Shown here one piece after another: positions 7,569-16,082 of a stretch of 48,485 bases of DNA. The stretch spans positions 1 through 48,485 of the forward strand of contig CANLLN010000033.1 of the NCBI GenBank assembly GCA_947491945.1, in the 5' to 3' direction. The stretch's first letter is position 1. Each line of letters opens with the position of its first letter. Source of the stretch: an uncultured Carboxylicivirga sp. (GTDB taxonomy: Bacteria; Bacteroidota; Bacteroidia; Bacteroidales; Marinilabiliaceae). The notes under the pieces are model-generated. The model was given only the letters and a program-made list of their open reading frames with translations. It had not been told where the DNA came from and ran no database searches. A program made the position numbers and the translations under genes.

Positions 7569-9482
7569 TTATTGATAGGAGGCAAGCACGCGCTCCATTT
7601 TCGCTGCCGAGTCCTTGAGCCCTCCTGGGCGGTTGCGTAAAAGCCATATTCTGCGATGTTCAGTAATTAAGGTTTTTAGTTCACTGCGCAGTTTTTTCTT
7701 CTCATCAGCTGGGATGCTCTTAAAAAGGCCATCGGGGGTGGCCAGCTTCGCCAGTGCCAGGTGGCATGCGTGCATGGCCAGTTGGGCAGCCTGACGGGTT
7801 TCCATTCGCACAATTTTGGCATCCGCACAGCTCATTGGCGCTTGCTCAAGGATGTTTAGCTGTTGCTGGATAAAGGATAGCGTAGCCAGCGTATTTTTCT
7901 TACTCACTTTTTTCAGCCAGCGGTCACTGTGTATCGAGCGGTGGTTGCGCCGCAAAAGCTGATGAAAAATATTGCTGTTGGCCGTGGTAGCCTGCATCTT
8001 AAGGTAGGCATTTCCCAGGGCAACGAGGGCTTCTCCGCTTTGGTGGCTCTTATCTTTCAGTATCTGCTGCGATACCTGCGCTGCAATATCGATGTTAGAA
8101 TTGGCCTCCACATTCCAGCCTAGGGCGGCTCCGTATAAAATACCCGGATAACAAACCGATAGCGGTTGCCAGTGTCCGTTATCGCCCCAGTTGGTGTTTA
8201 AATAGCCCCAGGCACCCTTTTTTTTACCATTCACCGCCGCGTTTTTCAGGTTGGCAAAGCCATTGGCATTGCGTCCAATGATGGCGTTCCAGGTTGAGGT
8301 GCCGGGACACACATAGTAGGGGAGACCGGCGGCTTTAAATTGTGCGCAGTGTCGGTCAAAAGGATAGTCGGCTTCGTAGCCCCATATCAGCGCCGTCATG
8401 TCTTTGGGGAGTTCAGGGATTAACTCCGGATGATTCAGGATGATATCGCCCCAGAACTGTGTTTTACGTCCGTGTTTACCCACTTCTTCCTTTAGTTGCA
8501 GCAAAAAATCCAGGTAAACACGTCCTTTGCCGATTTTATTACATAGGGCTTTGGATTTGCCCACTCCTAGTTCCACCGTCTCATCGCAGCCAATATTAAA
8601 GTAAGGGCTGCTGAAGTTGGGCAAAAGCTCGGCATATAATTCCTTCATCAGTTCCAGCGAACCGGGCTCAACAGGGCTTAGGCTTGTGCGCGACATCCAG
8701 CCCCATATTGTCTTTCCCGGTTTGGGCAGCTCGGCCAGATGTTCATACTCCTTATGTTTGAGCCAACGTTTCATGTGTCCGAATGAATTTTGATTGGGCA
8801 CCAAGTCAATGTAATGATCCCGACAATAGGCATCCAGCTGCTGAATTTGTAAAGCCGTCATGGGGCTTGCATCTTGCCACACGGTGTGGTGGTTCTCATA
8901 GGCAAAGGTGTGTTCGGTATAAAGCTGTAGCTCATTGATTTTCCACTGTGCCAGTTGATCCACAAGTTCGAAGAGGCTTTGCATGGTAGGTACCTTATCG
9001 CGGCTAATATCTAACATCAGTCCTCTGCGCTCGAAATCGGGTTCATCGTGTATGCTTACACAAGGCCAGTAGCCTTCATCAATAGCAAAATGCGCAATCT
9101 GTTGCAGGCTTAGTAAGCCGTAATACAGTCCCTGAAGACTCCCGCCGCGAAGTTGAATGCCCTCTTCACTAATCTGTAAGTGATAAGCCTGTGGTGCATG
9201 GCGTGTATCGATGGATGCATGCAACAATGGCGTTTCATAAGCCAGCGCATAGGGCATCAGCCGAGGTGCAAAACCCGATTGCTCAAGGCTATGTAATATG
9301 GTGATGAGCGGTTTGCTAAAAGGAGTGTCGCTCTCTGCAATATAAACGGTAGAGGAGCCGGTGTTCAATCTTCCTTGTGCAAGCGTGAGTGATGCGGGAG
9401 CAGGCAAGAGGTAGCTTTGCAGTGAAGCAGCGTAATTATTAGGTGCGATTAGAATGCTAAGGAGAAAGAAAATGTATTTCAT
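7569..9482 (-). CDS. Exported family 20 glycoside hydrolase (beta-N-acetylhexosaminidase)
   Basis: A 637-residue protein with an N-terminal signal peptide (about 18 residues, ending NNYAA). Residues 20-140 form the GH20b non-catalytic domain, ending in LRGGSLQGLYYGLLSLQQI. The TIM-barrel catalytic domain starts at ERRGLMLDISRDKVPT. The catalytic Asp-Glu pair is in NIGCDETVELG near residue 300, as required for substrate-assisted hydrolysis of terminal GlcNAc or GalNAc. W-rich substrate-pocket segments follow (ALIWGYEADYPF, GAWGYLNTNWGDNGHW). The C-terminal 150 residues are helical and not assigned. It could act on N-glycan or chitin fragments in the periplasm. A PNGase F-like protein is encoded 4 kb away on the other strand, but the two are not in an operon. 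Confidence 0.92.
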   Translation of the reverse strand: MKYIFFLLSILIAPNNYAASLQSYLLPAPASLTLAQGRLNTGSSTVYIAESDTPFSKPLITILHSLEQSGFAPRLMPYALAYETPLLHASIDTRHAPQAYHLQISEEGIQLRGGSLQGLYYGLLSLQQIAHFAIDEGYWPCVSIHDEPDFERRGLMLDISRDKVPTMQSLFELVDQLAQWKINELQLYTEHTFAYENHHTVWQDASPMTALQIQQLDAYCRDHYIDLVPNQNSFGHMKRWLKHKEYEHLAELPKPGKTIWGWMSRTSLSPVEPGSLELMKELYAELLPNFSSPYFNIGCDETVELGVGKSKALCNKIGKGRVYLDFLLQLKEEVGKHGRKTQFWGDIILNHPELIPELPKDMTALIWGYEADYPFDRHCAQFKAAGLPYYVCPGTSTWNAIIGRNANGFANLKNAAVNGKKKGAWGYLNTNWGDNGHWQPLSVCYPGILYGAALGWNVEANSNIDIAAQVSQQILKDKSHQSGEALVALGNAYLKMQATTANSNIFHQLLRRNHRSIHSDRWLKKVSKKNTLATLSFIQQQLNILEQAPMSCADAKIVRMETRQAAQLAMHACHLALAKLATPDGLFKSIPADEKKKLRSELKTLITEHRRIWLLRNRPGGLKDSAAKMERVLASYQ

Positions 9483-9680
9483 GGCAGCAGGGGATTATGA
9501 ATTGCAGCCCGAAAATACAAAATGCACTTCGTTTTGCAAGATCTTATTAATTGCTCAGTTGTGTAAAAAGGCTTTAGCGATGAATTGGCTATCATCATTC
9601 AAAGCATTAGTTTTGTCGTATTACTTATGCAAATGACCAGATAAGTTTTTTATTTGCAAATAGAAGAAGGGGTCATCTTT

Positions 9681-10775
9681 ATGATTAAAAACTATGAATT
9701 AAAGGATCTTAAACAGGCGATTTATCTTAGTAGTATTCGCAATACTCCGCTGCAAATAATGAATCCGGTGAGCGATGAGGTTGTGGCTTTGTGTAACGAC
9801 AATGGCCTTTCTGCCTGGTGCTACTCGCGTTATAAGGATGATCTGCTAAGGGGACTTGATCCTGCCGTCGTTAGTCAATGGAAATCTATCTATTTTCTTA
9901 ATACAATTAGTTATCAGCGTTATTTAGTTGTTTTCAATAAGGTGAATCAATTGCTGAGACAGGCTGGTATTCCTTTGCTTGTTTTAAAGGGTATGGCGCT
10001 TGCCAGTAGTCTATACGGTGATGATGGCTTGCGGCCGATGGGTGATATTGATGTGCTTGTGCCGGACGGCATGGGACTAAAGGCACTTGATATTTTGTTG
10101 AAATCCGGAGCCAAACAATTGTTTGTACCACGTTCATCCTATCACGAGCAGGCTGATGCCCACGTTCGAGCAGTAAGTATTGATGGGATTATGGTGGAGG
10201 TGCATCAGCGCTTATTTGCCTTGGGGAGTAACTTTCATACTTCGCGGGTAGATTTTTTTAAGCATCGCGTAGTTGTTCTGAAACAAAACACGCAGATGCA
10301 AATGTTGAATGATGTCTGGATGGGATATCATCTCATTGCTCATGCCATTAAAGGCATTGAAATGGGTGGCTTGCGCTTGGGATGGTTGCTCGACATCGCT
10401 GTATTGATTAATGCGCAGAAGGATTATAAGACTTATATTGACAGTATACTTTCTGTACGACCCAAAATGAAAAATGCCATGCTTAGTGTGGTTAATATGG
10501 CTGCATTGCTGCTGCCTGAGCATGATCTATATAATGGAATTGATATTGATTTAAACTGTGAGAAAATATTTCCATTACTGAATAATGATGGACACGAAAA
10601 AGTCCATCGATGGATTAATCTCCATCACCATATCCGAACGCCCGGATTGACTAATAAGGCTCATCTTTTGTTTTATGAGTTCTTCCCCTGTCGTGAGTAC
10701 ATGCTTTTTAGATACCAAGCCAGCAGTAAAGCGGGACTTCTGTATGCTTATTTGAAACGAATCACTGGGCGTTAA
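9681..10775 (+). CDS. NTP_transf_5 family nucleotidyltransferase-like protein
   Basis: A 364-residue protein starting at the ATG at 9681; a TTG 27 bases earlier is a weaker candidate. LLVLKGMALASSLYGDDGLR and RPMGDIDVLVP are the defining core of the uncharacterised nucleotidyltransferase family PF14907, with GDID as the metal-binding Asp pair of the polymerase-beta fold. The C-terminal half is helical (YHLIAHAIKGIEMGGLRLGW, LLDIAVLI). Members often sit in peptide- or polysaccharide-modification clusters, but no such genes are adjacent. It converges on the mevalonate kinase gene with only 10 bp between the stops and no room for a separate terminator. The biochemical role is unknown. Confidence 0.8.
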   Translation: MIKNYELKDLKQAIYLSSIRNTPLQIMNPVSDEVVALCNDNGLSAWCYSRYKDDLLRGLDPAVVSQWKSIYFLNTISYQRYLVVFNKVNQLLRQAGIPLLVLKGMALASSLYGDDGLRPMGDIDVLVPDGMGLKALDILLKSGAKQLFVPRSSYHEQADAHVRAVSIDGIMVEVHQRLFALGSNFHTSRVDFFKHRVVVLKQNTQMQMLNDVWMGYHLIAHAIKGIEMGGLRLGWLLDIAVLINAQKDYKTYIDSILSVRPKMKNAMLSVVNMAALLLPEHDLYNGIDIDLNCEKIFPLLNNDGHEKVHRWINLHHHIRTPGLTNKAHLLFYEFFPCREYMLFRYQASSKAGLLYAYLKRITGR

Positions 10776-10785
10776 ATAGGTTGGT

Positions 10786-11757
10786 TTACCGTTCCTGATA
10801 AACAGGAATAATGTCTTTGCCTTTGGCCGCAAAATAGTCTTTGGTTGCCGAATAGTTACGCGTAAAGCCCAGGAAGAATCCGCCACCGCCAGATCCACAG
10901 AGTTTCAGGGTGTATAATTCAGAGGAAAGACCGTCCTGCCAATGGTGCTGAATGGTTTCGGGTATCATCTCAGTAAAATGTTCCTGTTGAAATTCCGAGA
11001 GGGGCTTTAAATGTTGATACATCGTATCCATATCGCCCCTCAATATTGTTCCGATGCAGGTATTGGTTAGTGGAATTAGGTCATTATCAATCTTCTGTCG
11101 GAATTCAGGATTTTTAATCTTATCCATGAAACGTTTTACCAGGGGCTCGGTCTTTCCGGTTGTTTCGGCGTCAAGTAAAAAGATGGCATCTTCCTGCAAT
11201 ACTTCACGGCGGGGTATGCCCACCGAGGATATATGCCGTGAATTTTCCAGCACGATGGGGTGTTTCAGATAACAAATCAGCGGATCAATGCCGGAGCTCG
11301 TTCCATGATAAAAGGACTCAATTTGAGCAAATATTTTTTTCAGGGTAATTAATTCCTTATCACTGATTGAGGTGCGTGCTTCAATGGCCTCTTCGGCGTA
11401 CTCGTTATACAAGGCGGCTACCAGAGCACCACTACTTCCCAGTCCGTAGCCTTCAGGTATCGACGATTCGAAGAATAAGCCCTCGTGCAGGTCATGAGCC
11501 AGGCGATCGGTATCCAACTTGCAGAGCAGCTGTTGCTTCTTTTTCAGCGATTGAATGTATTCATACAGATCAATGAGTTGCCGGTTGGATTGTCGGGCAA
11601 ACTTAAGGTCCGTATAGCTGTCGTTATTGATAAACATCAGCTGTCCGTTGAAATGCGAGTAGGGAATGGTAAGTCCCATGGATCCTAGTATAATACTATA
11701 CTCACCAAATAACATTACCTTGGAATAATAAATTTCTTTTGCGTCTTTTTTGAGCAT
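10786..11757 (-). CDS. Mevalonate kinase (GHMP kinase family)
   Basis: A 323-residue GHMP kinase. Motif 1 is KVMLFGEYSIILG near residue 13. The phosphate loop is PEGYGLGSSGALVAALY near 103. The C-terminal GHMP motif is LCGSGGGGFFLGF near residue 295. GTSSGIDPLICYL is the mevalonate-kinase-like Asp segment. It would phosphorylate mevalonate to 5-phosphomevalonate. It is the last gene of the nine-gene minus-strand run, 12 bp after diphosphomevalonate decarboxylase. Because the run also encodes a GYDIA-type kinase, which of the two acts on mevalonate and which on phosphomevalonate is inferred. The better canonical match is this one. Confidence 0.82.
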   Translation of the reverse strand: MLKKDAKEIYYSKVMLFGEYSIILGSMGLTIPYSHFNGQLMFINNDSYTDLKFARQSNRQLIDLYEYIQSLKKKQQLLCKLDTDRLAHDLHEGLFFESSIPEGYGLGSSGALVAALYNEYAEEAIEARTSISDKELITLKKIFAQIESFYHGTSSGIDPLICYLKHPIVLENSRHISSVGIPRREVLQEDAIFLLDAETTGKTEPLVKRFMDKIKNPEFRQKIDNDLIPLTNTCIGTILRGDMDTMYQHLKPLSEFQQEHFTEMIPETIQHHWQDGLSSELYTLKLCGSGGGGFFLGFTRNYSATKDYFAAKGKDIIPVYQER

Positions 11758-11769
11758 AATTTGGGCGTG

Positions 11770-12807
11770 TTATTGGATGGATAATTCGTCGTAAATAACC
11801 GTTTTGTTTTCGCACAGCGGTTTTAGGCAGTCTTCAATAAAGGGAAGTACCTCTTGCTTTACTTCGTTGGGATAGATAAGGTGTATATTGGGCCCTGCAT
11901 CGAGCGTAAAGGTAAGGGGGATATTATGCTGCAATCGGAATGATCGAATGGTTTCAATGGCAGCAAGTGATTCGGGCGCCATCAATGTGTAAGGTGGTGA
12001 GGAGCTCATCATTAGGCCGTGCAGACTCAGTGCTTCTGCTTCGCAGATACCAGCAAAGGCGGTAAAATCACCCATTTTAAGTGCCCTGAGTAATTCAGCG
12101 GTATGCTTGTTGGCTTGCTGTATGCGTCCCTGGCGGTATGGATGGTCTTTCATTAAGGCATGACCGGCACTGCTGCTCACCGACTTGGCACCGCTTCGTA
12201 TCAGTAATATGCTGTCTTGTAATTGTAAAAAAAGCGGATGCACCAATTCATTAATGCTACAGCCATAGAGATTTGATGAGCTGGCATATTCGGCTGTTTC
12301 GCCCCATAATACCCATCCGGGTAGCGTTGACCGACAGGCACTGCCCGATCCCAGGCGTGCCATGGCCGATATTTTCTGTGCATCCATTTTGCTATCATCA
12401 TCTTGACTCAGTTGTTGATGGATGCTGTAAAGGCCTTTCACCAGGGCTGCCATGGCGCTGGCAGATGAGGCGATGCCACTGGAGTGCGGAAAAGTGTTAC
12501 TGCTTTCGATGAATAACTCACCGCTTTGAAGAAAGGGCATCCGGGGCAAAAGTGCCTGTATAAGTTTTTCGAGCTTGGGGATAAAAGCCTTCTTGCGTTT
12601 GCCCTCAAAAAGAAAATCAATCTTAAGTTCCTTTCGAACTGCTGTGTAGCTCACTTTTGTTTCAGTGCGTGCACGGCTAAGGGTAAAGCTGATGCTTGGG
12701 TTAACAGGTTCCTGGATGGCCTGCTTTCCCCAGTATTTAACAATGGCGATATTGGAAGGTGCGTCAGCTTTAGCCAACACTACTTTTTGTCGCTCCATAA
12801 GGGCCAT
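11770..12807 (-). CDS. mvaD: Diphosphomevalonate decarboxylase
   Basis: About 345 residues from the ATG at 12807. The open frame extends 29 codons further, but that start would overlap the preceding gene by about 80 bp. Family motifs are SNIAIVKYWGK near the N-terminus, NPSISFTL, HSSGIASSASAMAALV (ATP loop), LGSGSACRSTLPGWVLW, and the catalytic-side DAGPNIHLI near the C-terminus. This enzyme uses ATP to decarboxylate mevalonate diphosphate to isopentenyl diphosphate. It starts four bases after the stop of the GYDIA kinase and is followed after 12 bp by mevalonate kinase, indicating one transcript. Length is normal for bacterial MDD. Confidence 0.92.
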   Translation of the reverse strand: MALMERQKVVLAKADAPSNIAIVKYWGKQAIQEPVNPSISFTLSRARTETKVSYTAVRKELKIDFLFEGKRKKAFIPKLEKLIQALLPRMPFLQSGELFIESSNTFPHSSGIASSASAMAALVKGLYSIHQQLSQDDDSKMDAQKISAMARLGSGSACRSTLPGWVLWGETAEYASSSNLYGCSINELVHPLFLQLQDSILLIRSGAKSVSSSAGHALMKDHPYRQGRIQQANKHTAELLRALKMGDFTAFAGICEAEALSLHGLMMSSSPPYTLMAPESLAAIETIRSFRLQHNIPLTFTLDAGPNIHLIYPNEVKQEVLPFIEDCLKPLCENKTVIYDELSIQ

Positions 12808-12811
12808 ATTA

Positions 12812-13732
12812 CTATATTTTAAGGTCATTGAATTTAAAGATAGTATCTCGTTGCCGGGCATTGAAATAGTTACGAACGTAGGTATCGCCTTCATCTGATA
12901 CCGCCATCACAAAATCACCACCCCAGGCACCCAATGTTTTAATATAACCCCTGAAATCTTTAAAATGTTCATCTTTTATGGGTTCTAATTGAACAACCTT
13001 ACTGATAATGGCTTCGTGTTCGGCCATTAGATAACCAAAATCGTGCAGGCTATGGGTTTTTAGCAGGGCTTCAGTGATCGCATTTACCTGGTTGATGGCA
13101 GCAGTACTGATGCTTTGGTGATTTAGCCTGGCAATGGCCTGCTGACTGCTTTGCTTGCGTCCGGAATACACAAAATAGATGTGCCGGGCGAATGTAGGGT
13201 CGAAACCAACCGATTTGTGGGATGGTACTCCGTCTTTCAGCTGATAGATGATGGGTGATGAAGCCGTGGCACAAGCAATGTCGTAGCCCGATCCGCCAAA
13301 AGTATCGTGCAGCAGTAGGTAGGGATTAATGCCCAGCCACTGTGCCAAAAGAGAGATGAGTGTGGAGCTGCTGCCCCAGCCCCATTCACGCTTAAAGTCA
13401 AGGGATGTAGTAACGGCTTTGTTTTGTAGTAGTTTGCGAATATCGGGTCGGTAGTCAATGCACTTCTTAAGTATGGAAGCCAGCTGTTGAGCCAGCTTTT
13501 CATCATTGCATTGCAACACCTTTAGTGTTTCGTCAAAAGAAGCTTGTAGCCATTGTCCCTGCGGACTAATCGCCTCCCAGCTTAAAAAATTATCTGCTGC
13601 AGGTTTTACTGTAAGCTCTTGCCCGCACTTGAGCGGAAATGCCAGTGCCTTTGCACCGCGCAGCACAAGGTATTCGCCTGTGATCAGCAGTTTGCCATGT
13701 GCCGTGTAATGTTCACTTTTACTTTGTTGCAT
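12812..13732 (-). CDS. GYDIA-family GHMP kinase, probable phosphomevalonate kinase
   Basis: A 306-residue GHMP-superfamily kinase. GKLLITGEYLVLRGAKALAF is motif 1 near residue 13, EWGWGSSSTLISLLA is the ATP loop near 116, and GGSGYDIACA near 147 is the signature that names the GYDIA group. The C-terminal glycine motif is LGAWGGDFVMAV. GYDIA proteins are typical of Bacteroidota and lie in mevalonate operons. The missing step in this operon is 5-phosphomevalonate to mevalonate diphosphate, so a phosphomevalonate kinase role is the simplest inference, not shown by sequence. The ATG directly abuts the stop of HMG-CoA reductase (13733) and the stop is four bases before mvaD, implying translational coupling. 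Confidence 0.82.
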   Translation of the reverse strand: MQQSKSEHYTAHGKLLITGEYLVLRGAKALAFPLKCGQELTVKPAADNFLSWEAISPQGQWLQASFDETLKVLQCNDEKLAQQLASILKKCIDYRPDIRKLLQNKAVTTSLDFKREWGWGSSSTLISLLAQWLGINPYLLLHDTFGGSGYDIACATASSPIIYQLKDGVPSHKSVGFDPTFARHIYFVYSGRKQSSQQAIARLNHQSISTAAINQVNAITEALLKTHSLHDFGYLMAEHEAIISKVVQLEPIKDEHFKDFRGYIKTLGAWGGDFVMAVSDEGDTYVRNYFNARQRDTIFKFNDLKI

Positions 13733-15037
13733 TTATCCTCTTTGTGCTCTCAGAAATTGTTCTACCATTGCGTAACTAACCACCTTGTCTTTAAAATGTT
13801 TGGCAGCCGCCCTTTTTTCATCATGTGTAGCCGCTAATGTATTTAGTAAGTTACTCAGGTGTAGTTTCATGTGGCCTTTTTGTATGCCCGATGTTACCAG
13901 CGAAGCAAGCGCCCCAAAATTATTGGCCATGCCGGCAGCTGCTGCTATTTTCATCAGCTGTTCAGCCGAAGGGTTTTGCAGGATTTTTAGGGCGCTCTTT
14001 GCCAGCGGGTGCATATTGGTGAGGCCGCCTACAGTGCCCAGTGCCAGGGGTAGGGTAAGCGTATATTCAAAGTGGGTATCGCTAAGCTTAATGGCGGTAA
14101 GTGAGGCATATTGTCCCTTCCGTGCGGCATAGGCTTGTGCACCGGCTTCTACGGCTCTGAAATCATTGCCTGTGGCCAGTACTACGGCATCAATGCCATT
14201 GAAGATGCCCTTGTTATGCGTAACCGCTCGATATGGATCATTCGTGGCGATATCAACGGCTGTCTTAAAGCGCTGTGCAAATTCGTGCGCTGAGTACTGA
14301 GCGGCATAAGGCTGCAAGGCCTCGATGGCGCAACTTACCCTACAGCTCACCAGGCATTCCGGTGTGTAGTTGCTTAGTATTGACATGATGTGCGTTGCGG
14401 TACCTTCCCGGCTAAGTGTGTCATGTTTATTGATATAGGCGATAAGGTGAGGGGCGATGGTTTCCAGGCAGGTATTGATGAAATTAGCCCCCATGGAGTC
14501 AGCAGTATTGAATTTTATCAAGGCCTGATGCGTATCCTTCATGTTGGCGATGCTTGCAAAGCTGATATCTACGATGCCACCGCCGCGCTGGCGCATATTT
14601 TTCGTTACATCCCTGCAAACAGTGTGTATCAGCTTCATGATCTCATTTCGCAACTCGTTGAGCAAGGCTATGTTGCCGGGCCAGGTAAAATGGATCTGAC
14701 CATTTTTCAGACTGTCAATCACCTCTGCTTTAAAGCCTCCGTGTTGTGCCCAGAAACCGGCTGCTTTAGAGGCGGCCGCCACCACACTGCTTTCCTCAAT
14801 TACCATGGGTACCATGTAAAGCTCGTCGTTGATGAGAAAATTGGGTGCCACACCAAAGGGTAAATAATAGTTAGAGATGATGTTTTCTGAAATATCGTTA
14901 AATAAATGTTGCTGATGCGGATGCAGATACTCCTCAAATACCTTTGCCAATTGAGGAGCCAGTTTCTGCTGTTCAATCAGCCGTTTCACTTTATCTTCGC
15001 GACTAAGTTTGGAAAATCCGCGTATTAATTCTTTCAT
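13733..15037 (-). CDS. mvaA: Class II hydroxymethylglutaryl-CoA reductase
   Basis: A 434-residue cytoplasmic enzyme of the class II (Pseudomonas mevalonii-like) HMG-CoA reductase family. ENIISNYYLPFGVAPNFLIN is the N-terminal family block. MVIEESSVVAAASKAA carries the catalytic Glu. ADSMGANFINTCLE and HNKGIFNGIDAVVLATGND carry the catalytic Lys and Asp. LGTVGGLTNMHPLAKSALKI follows, and IQKGHMKLHL near the C-terminus carries the catalytic His. It reduces HMG-CoA to mevalonate with two NAD(P)H. Class II enzymes can run in either direction, but the four downstream isoprenoid enzymes argue for synthesis. It starts two bases after the isomerase stop and abuts the GYDIA kinase. Confidence 0.95.
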   Translation of the reverse strand: MKELIRGFSKLSREDKVKRLIEQQKLAPQLAKVFEEYLHPHQQHLFNDISENIISNYYLPFGVAPNFLINDELYMVPMVIEESSVVAAASKAAGFWAQHGGFKAEVIDSLKNGQIHFTWPGNIALLNELRNEIMKLIHTVCRDVTKNMRQRGGGIVDISFASIANMKDTHQALIKFNTADSMGANFINTCLETIAPHLIAYINKHDTLSREGTATHIMSILSNYTPECLVSCRVSCAIEALQPYAAQYSAHEFAQRFKTAVDIATNDPYRAVTHNKGIFNGIDAVVLATGNDFRAVEAGAQAYAARKGQYASLTAIKLSDTHFEYTLTLPLALGTVGGLTNMHPLAKSALKILQNPSAEQLMKIAAAAGMANNFGALASLVTSGIQKGHMKLHLSNLLNTLAATHDEKRAAAKHFKDKVVSYAMVEQFLRAQRG

Positions 15038-15039
15038 AA

Positions 15040-16041
15040 TCAGGGTTGTTTTATTCGCAGGAAATTATTGGCCAGGTGCCAGCCTTCTTCTATTTTTTGA
15101 ACGAAAACTCTTAATTTTTCGTAATCCCCCATGGCATGCCGCAGAAAGGCGGATCCCATGCCATAGAAAGCCGGTAATTTGGATAGTTGCGTCAGGTAAT
15201 AGCCATCCAGCACACTGGATATGCCTCCTGATATGATTAAGTGCTTCACCTTCACCCGCTCTTGTGGCAGTTCTTCGCTGAGAGTGTTCACCATGCGGGT
15301 CATATCCTCGGCAGTGTGTCCTACATGAATAAAGGGATTGAACACCTCGGCGGCCACCGCATTGGATCGATTCAGCTCCACCAGCGAGAAGTTGGTGCCC
15401 CCCATGGCGGCAAACTCAATGGCCTCCAGGGGCAACTGCATCAAGTGTCGCAGACTTTCCTTACCAAATCCCTGACCCACTTCTTTCACAATCAGTTTTA
15501 GCCGGGTCTGCTCTATGAAGTCCTGCAATAATTCATTGGCCGGTCTTTCCTGGCGGTCGCCCTCGGGCTGAAAGGCTTCCTGTAAGGGGTTGATGTGTAT
15601 GATCAGTCCATCAGCCGATAGTCGATCCACTAGTTCCCCCAGTTCGTCAGCACGTTTTTCTTTTAGCATGGTTTCCAGCTGACAGATACCGATATTGGCA
15701 AAGAGGGGTGCCGCGTCGCCCATGATAGGACGTACGTTGAAATCCTGAAAGTGGGTGTGGTCATCCAGTAGAATTCGGCAGGAGCCCAGCCCCATGCCCA
15801 GCCCAAATTCGGCACAGGCCTGCGCCAGGTTCTTATTGATGGTGCCGGCTCGTTGAGTGCCGCCCGTCATGCTGGAGACCCACAGAGGTAAACGCATCGT
15901 GCGTCCGGCAAAGGAATAGCTGAGGGGTGCCGGGCTGTGGGTGCCAAACAGTGGCTCGTATTCAAAGCGCTTATCCGCATGCCGGCCTTCCAGTCTTGAG
16001 CTGAAGGCTAAATCGATATGATCACGTTTCCTGTCTTCCAT
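15040..16041 (-). CDS. fni: Type 2 isopentenyl-diphosphate delta-isomerase (FMN-dependent)
   Basis: A 333-residue FMN/NAD(P)H-dependent isomerase that interconverts IPP and DMAPP. Family motifs are RKRDHIDLA at the N-terminus, WVSSMTGGT near residue 74, GLGMGLGSCR, IHINPLQEAFQPEGDRQ near 148, LIVKEVGQGFGKESL near 178, and FAAMGGTNFSLVELNR near 204. ISGGISSVLDGYY is the C-terminal phosphate-binding loop. No type 1 isomerase is seen. The gene is 41 bp downstream of the acyl-CoA dehydrogenase with no hairpin between them, and two bases before HMG-CoA reductase. It is therefore the junction gene between the leucine-degradation and mevalonate halves of the cluster. Confidence 0.94.
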   Translation of the reverse strand: MEDRKRDHIDLAFSSRLEGRHADKRFEYEPLFGTHSPAPLSYSFAGRTMRLPLWVSSMTGGTQRAGTINKNLAQACAEFGLGMGLGSCRILLDDHTHFQDFNVRPIMGDAAPLFANIGICQLETMLKEKRADELGELVDRLSADGLIIHINPLQEAFQPEGDRQERPANELLQDFIEQTRLKLIVKEVGQGFGKESLRHLMQLPLEAIEFAAMGGTNFSLVELNRSNAVAAEVFNPFIHVGHTAEDMTRMVNTLSEELPQERVKVKHLIISGGISSVLDGYYLTQLSKLPAFYGMGSAFLRHAMGDYEKLRVFVQKIEEGWHLANNFLRIKQP

Positions 16042-16082
16042 GAGTGCTTACTTTGTTTAAGAATGGTAAAAATAAGCTGAAC

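Noticed and set aside
9454-9636. A 60-codon plus-strand open frame over the GH20 start
   Set aside because: Overlaps the signal-peptide codons of GH20 and has no credible features.
14390-14863. A 157-codon plus-strand open frame inside HMG-CoA reductase
   Set aside because: Shadow of a strongly conserved gene in the opposite strand.
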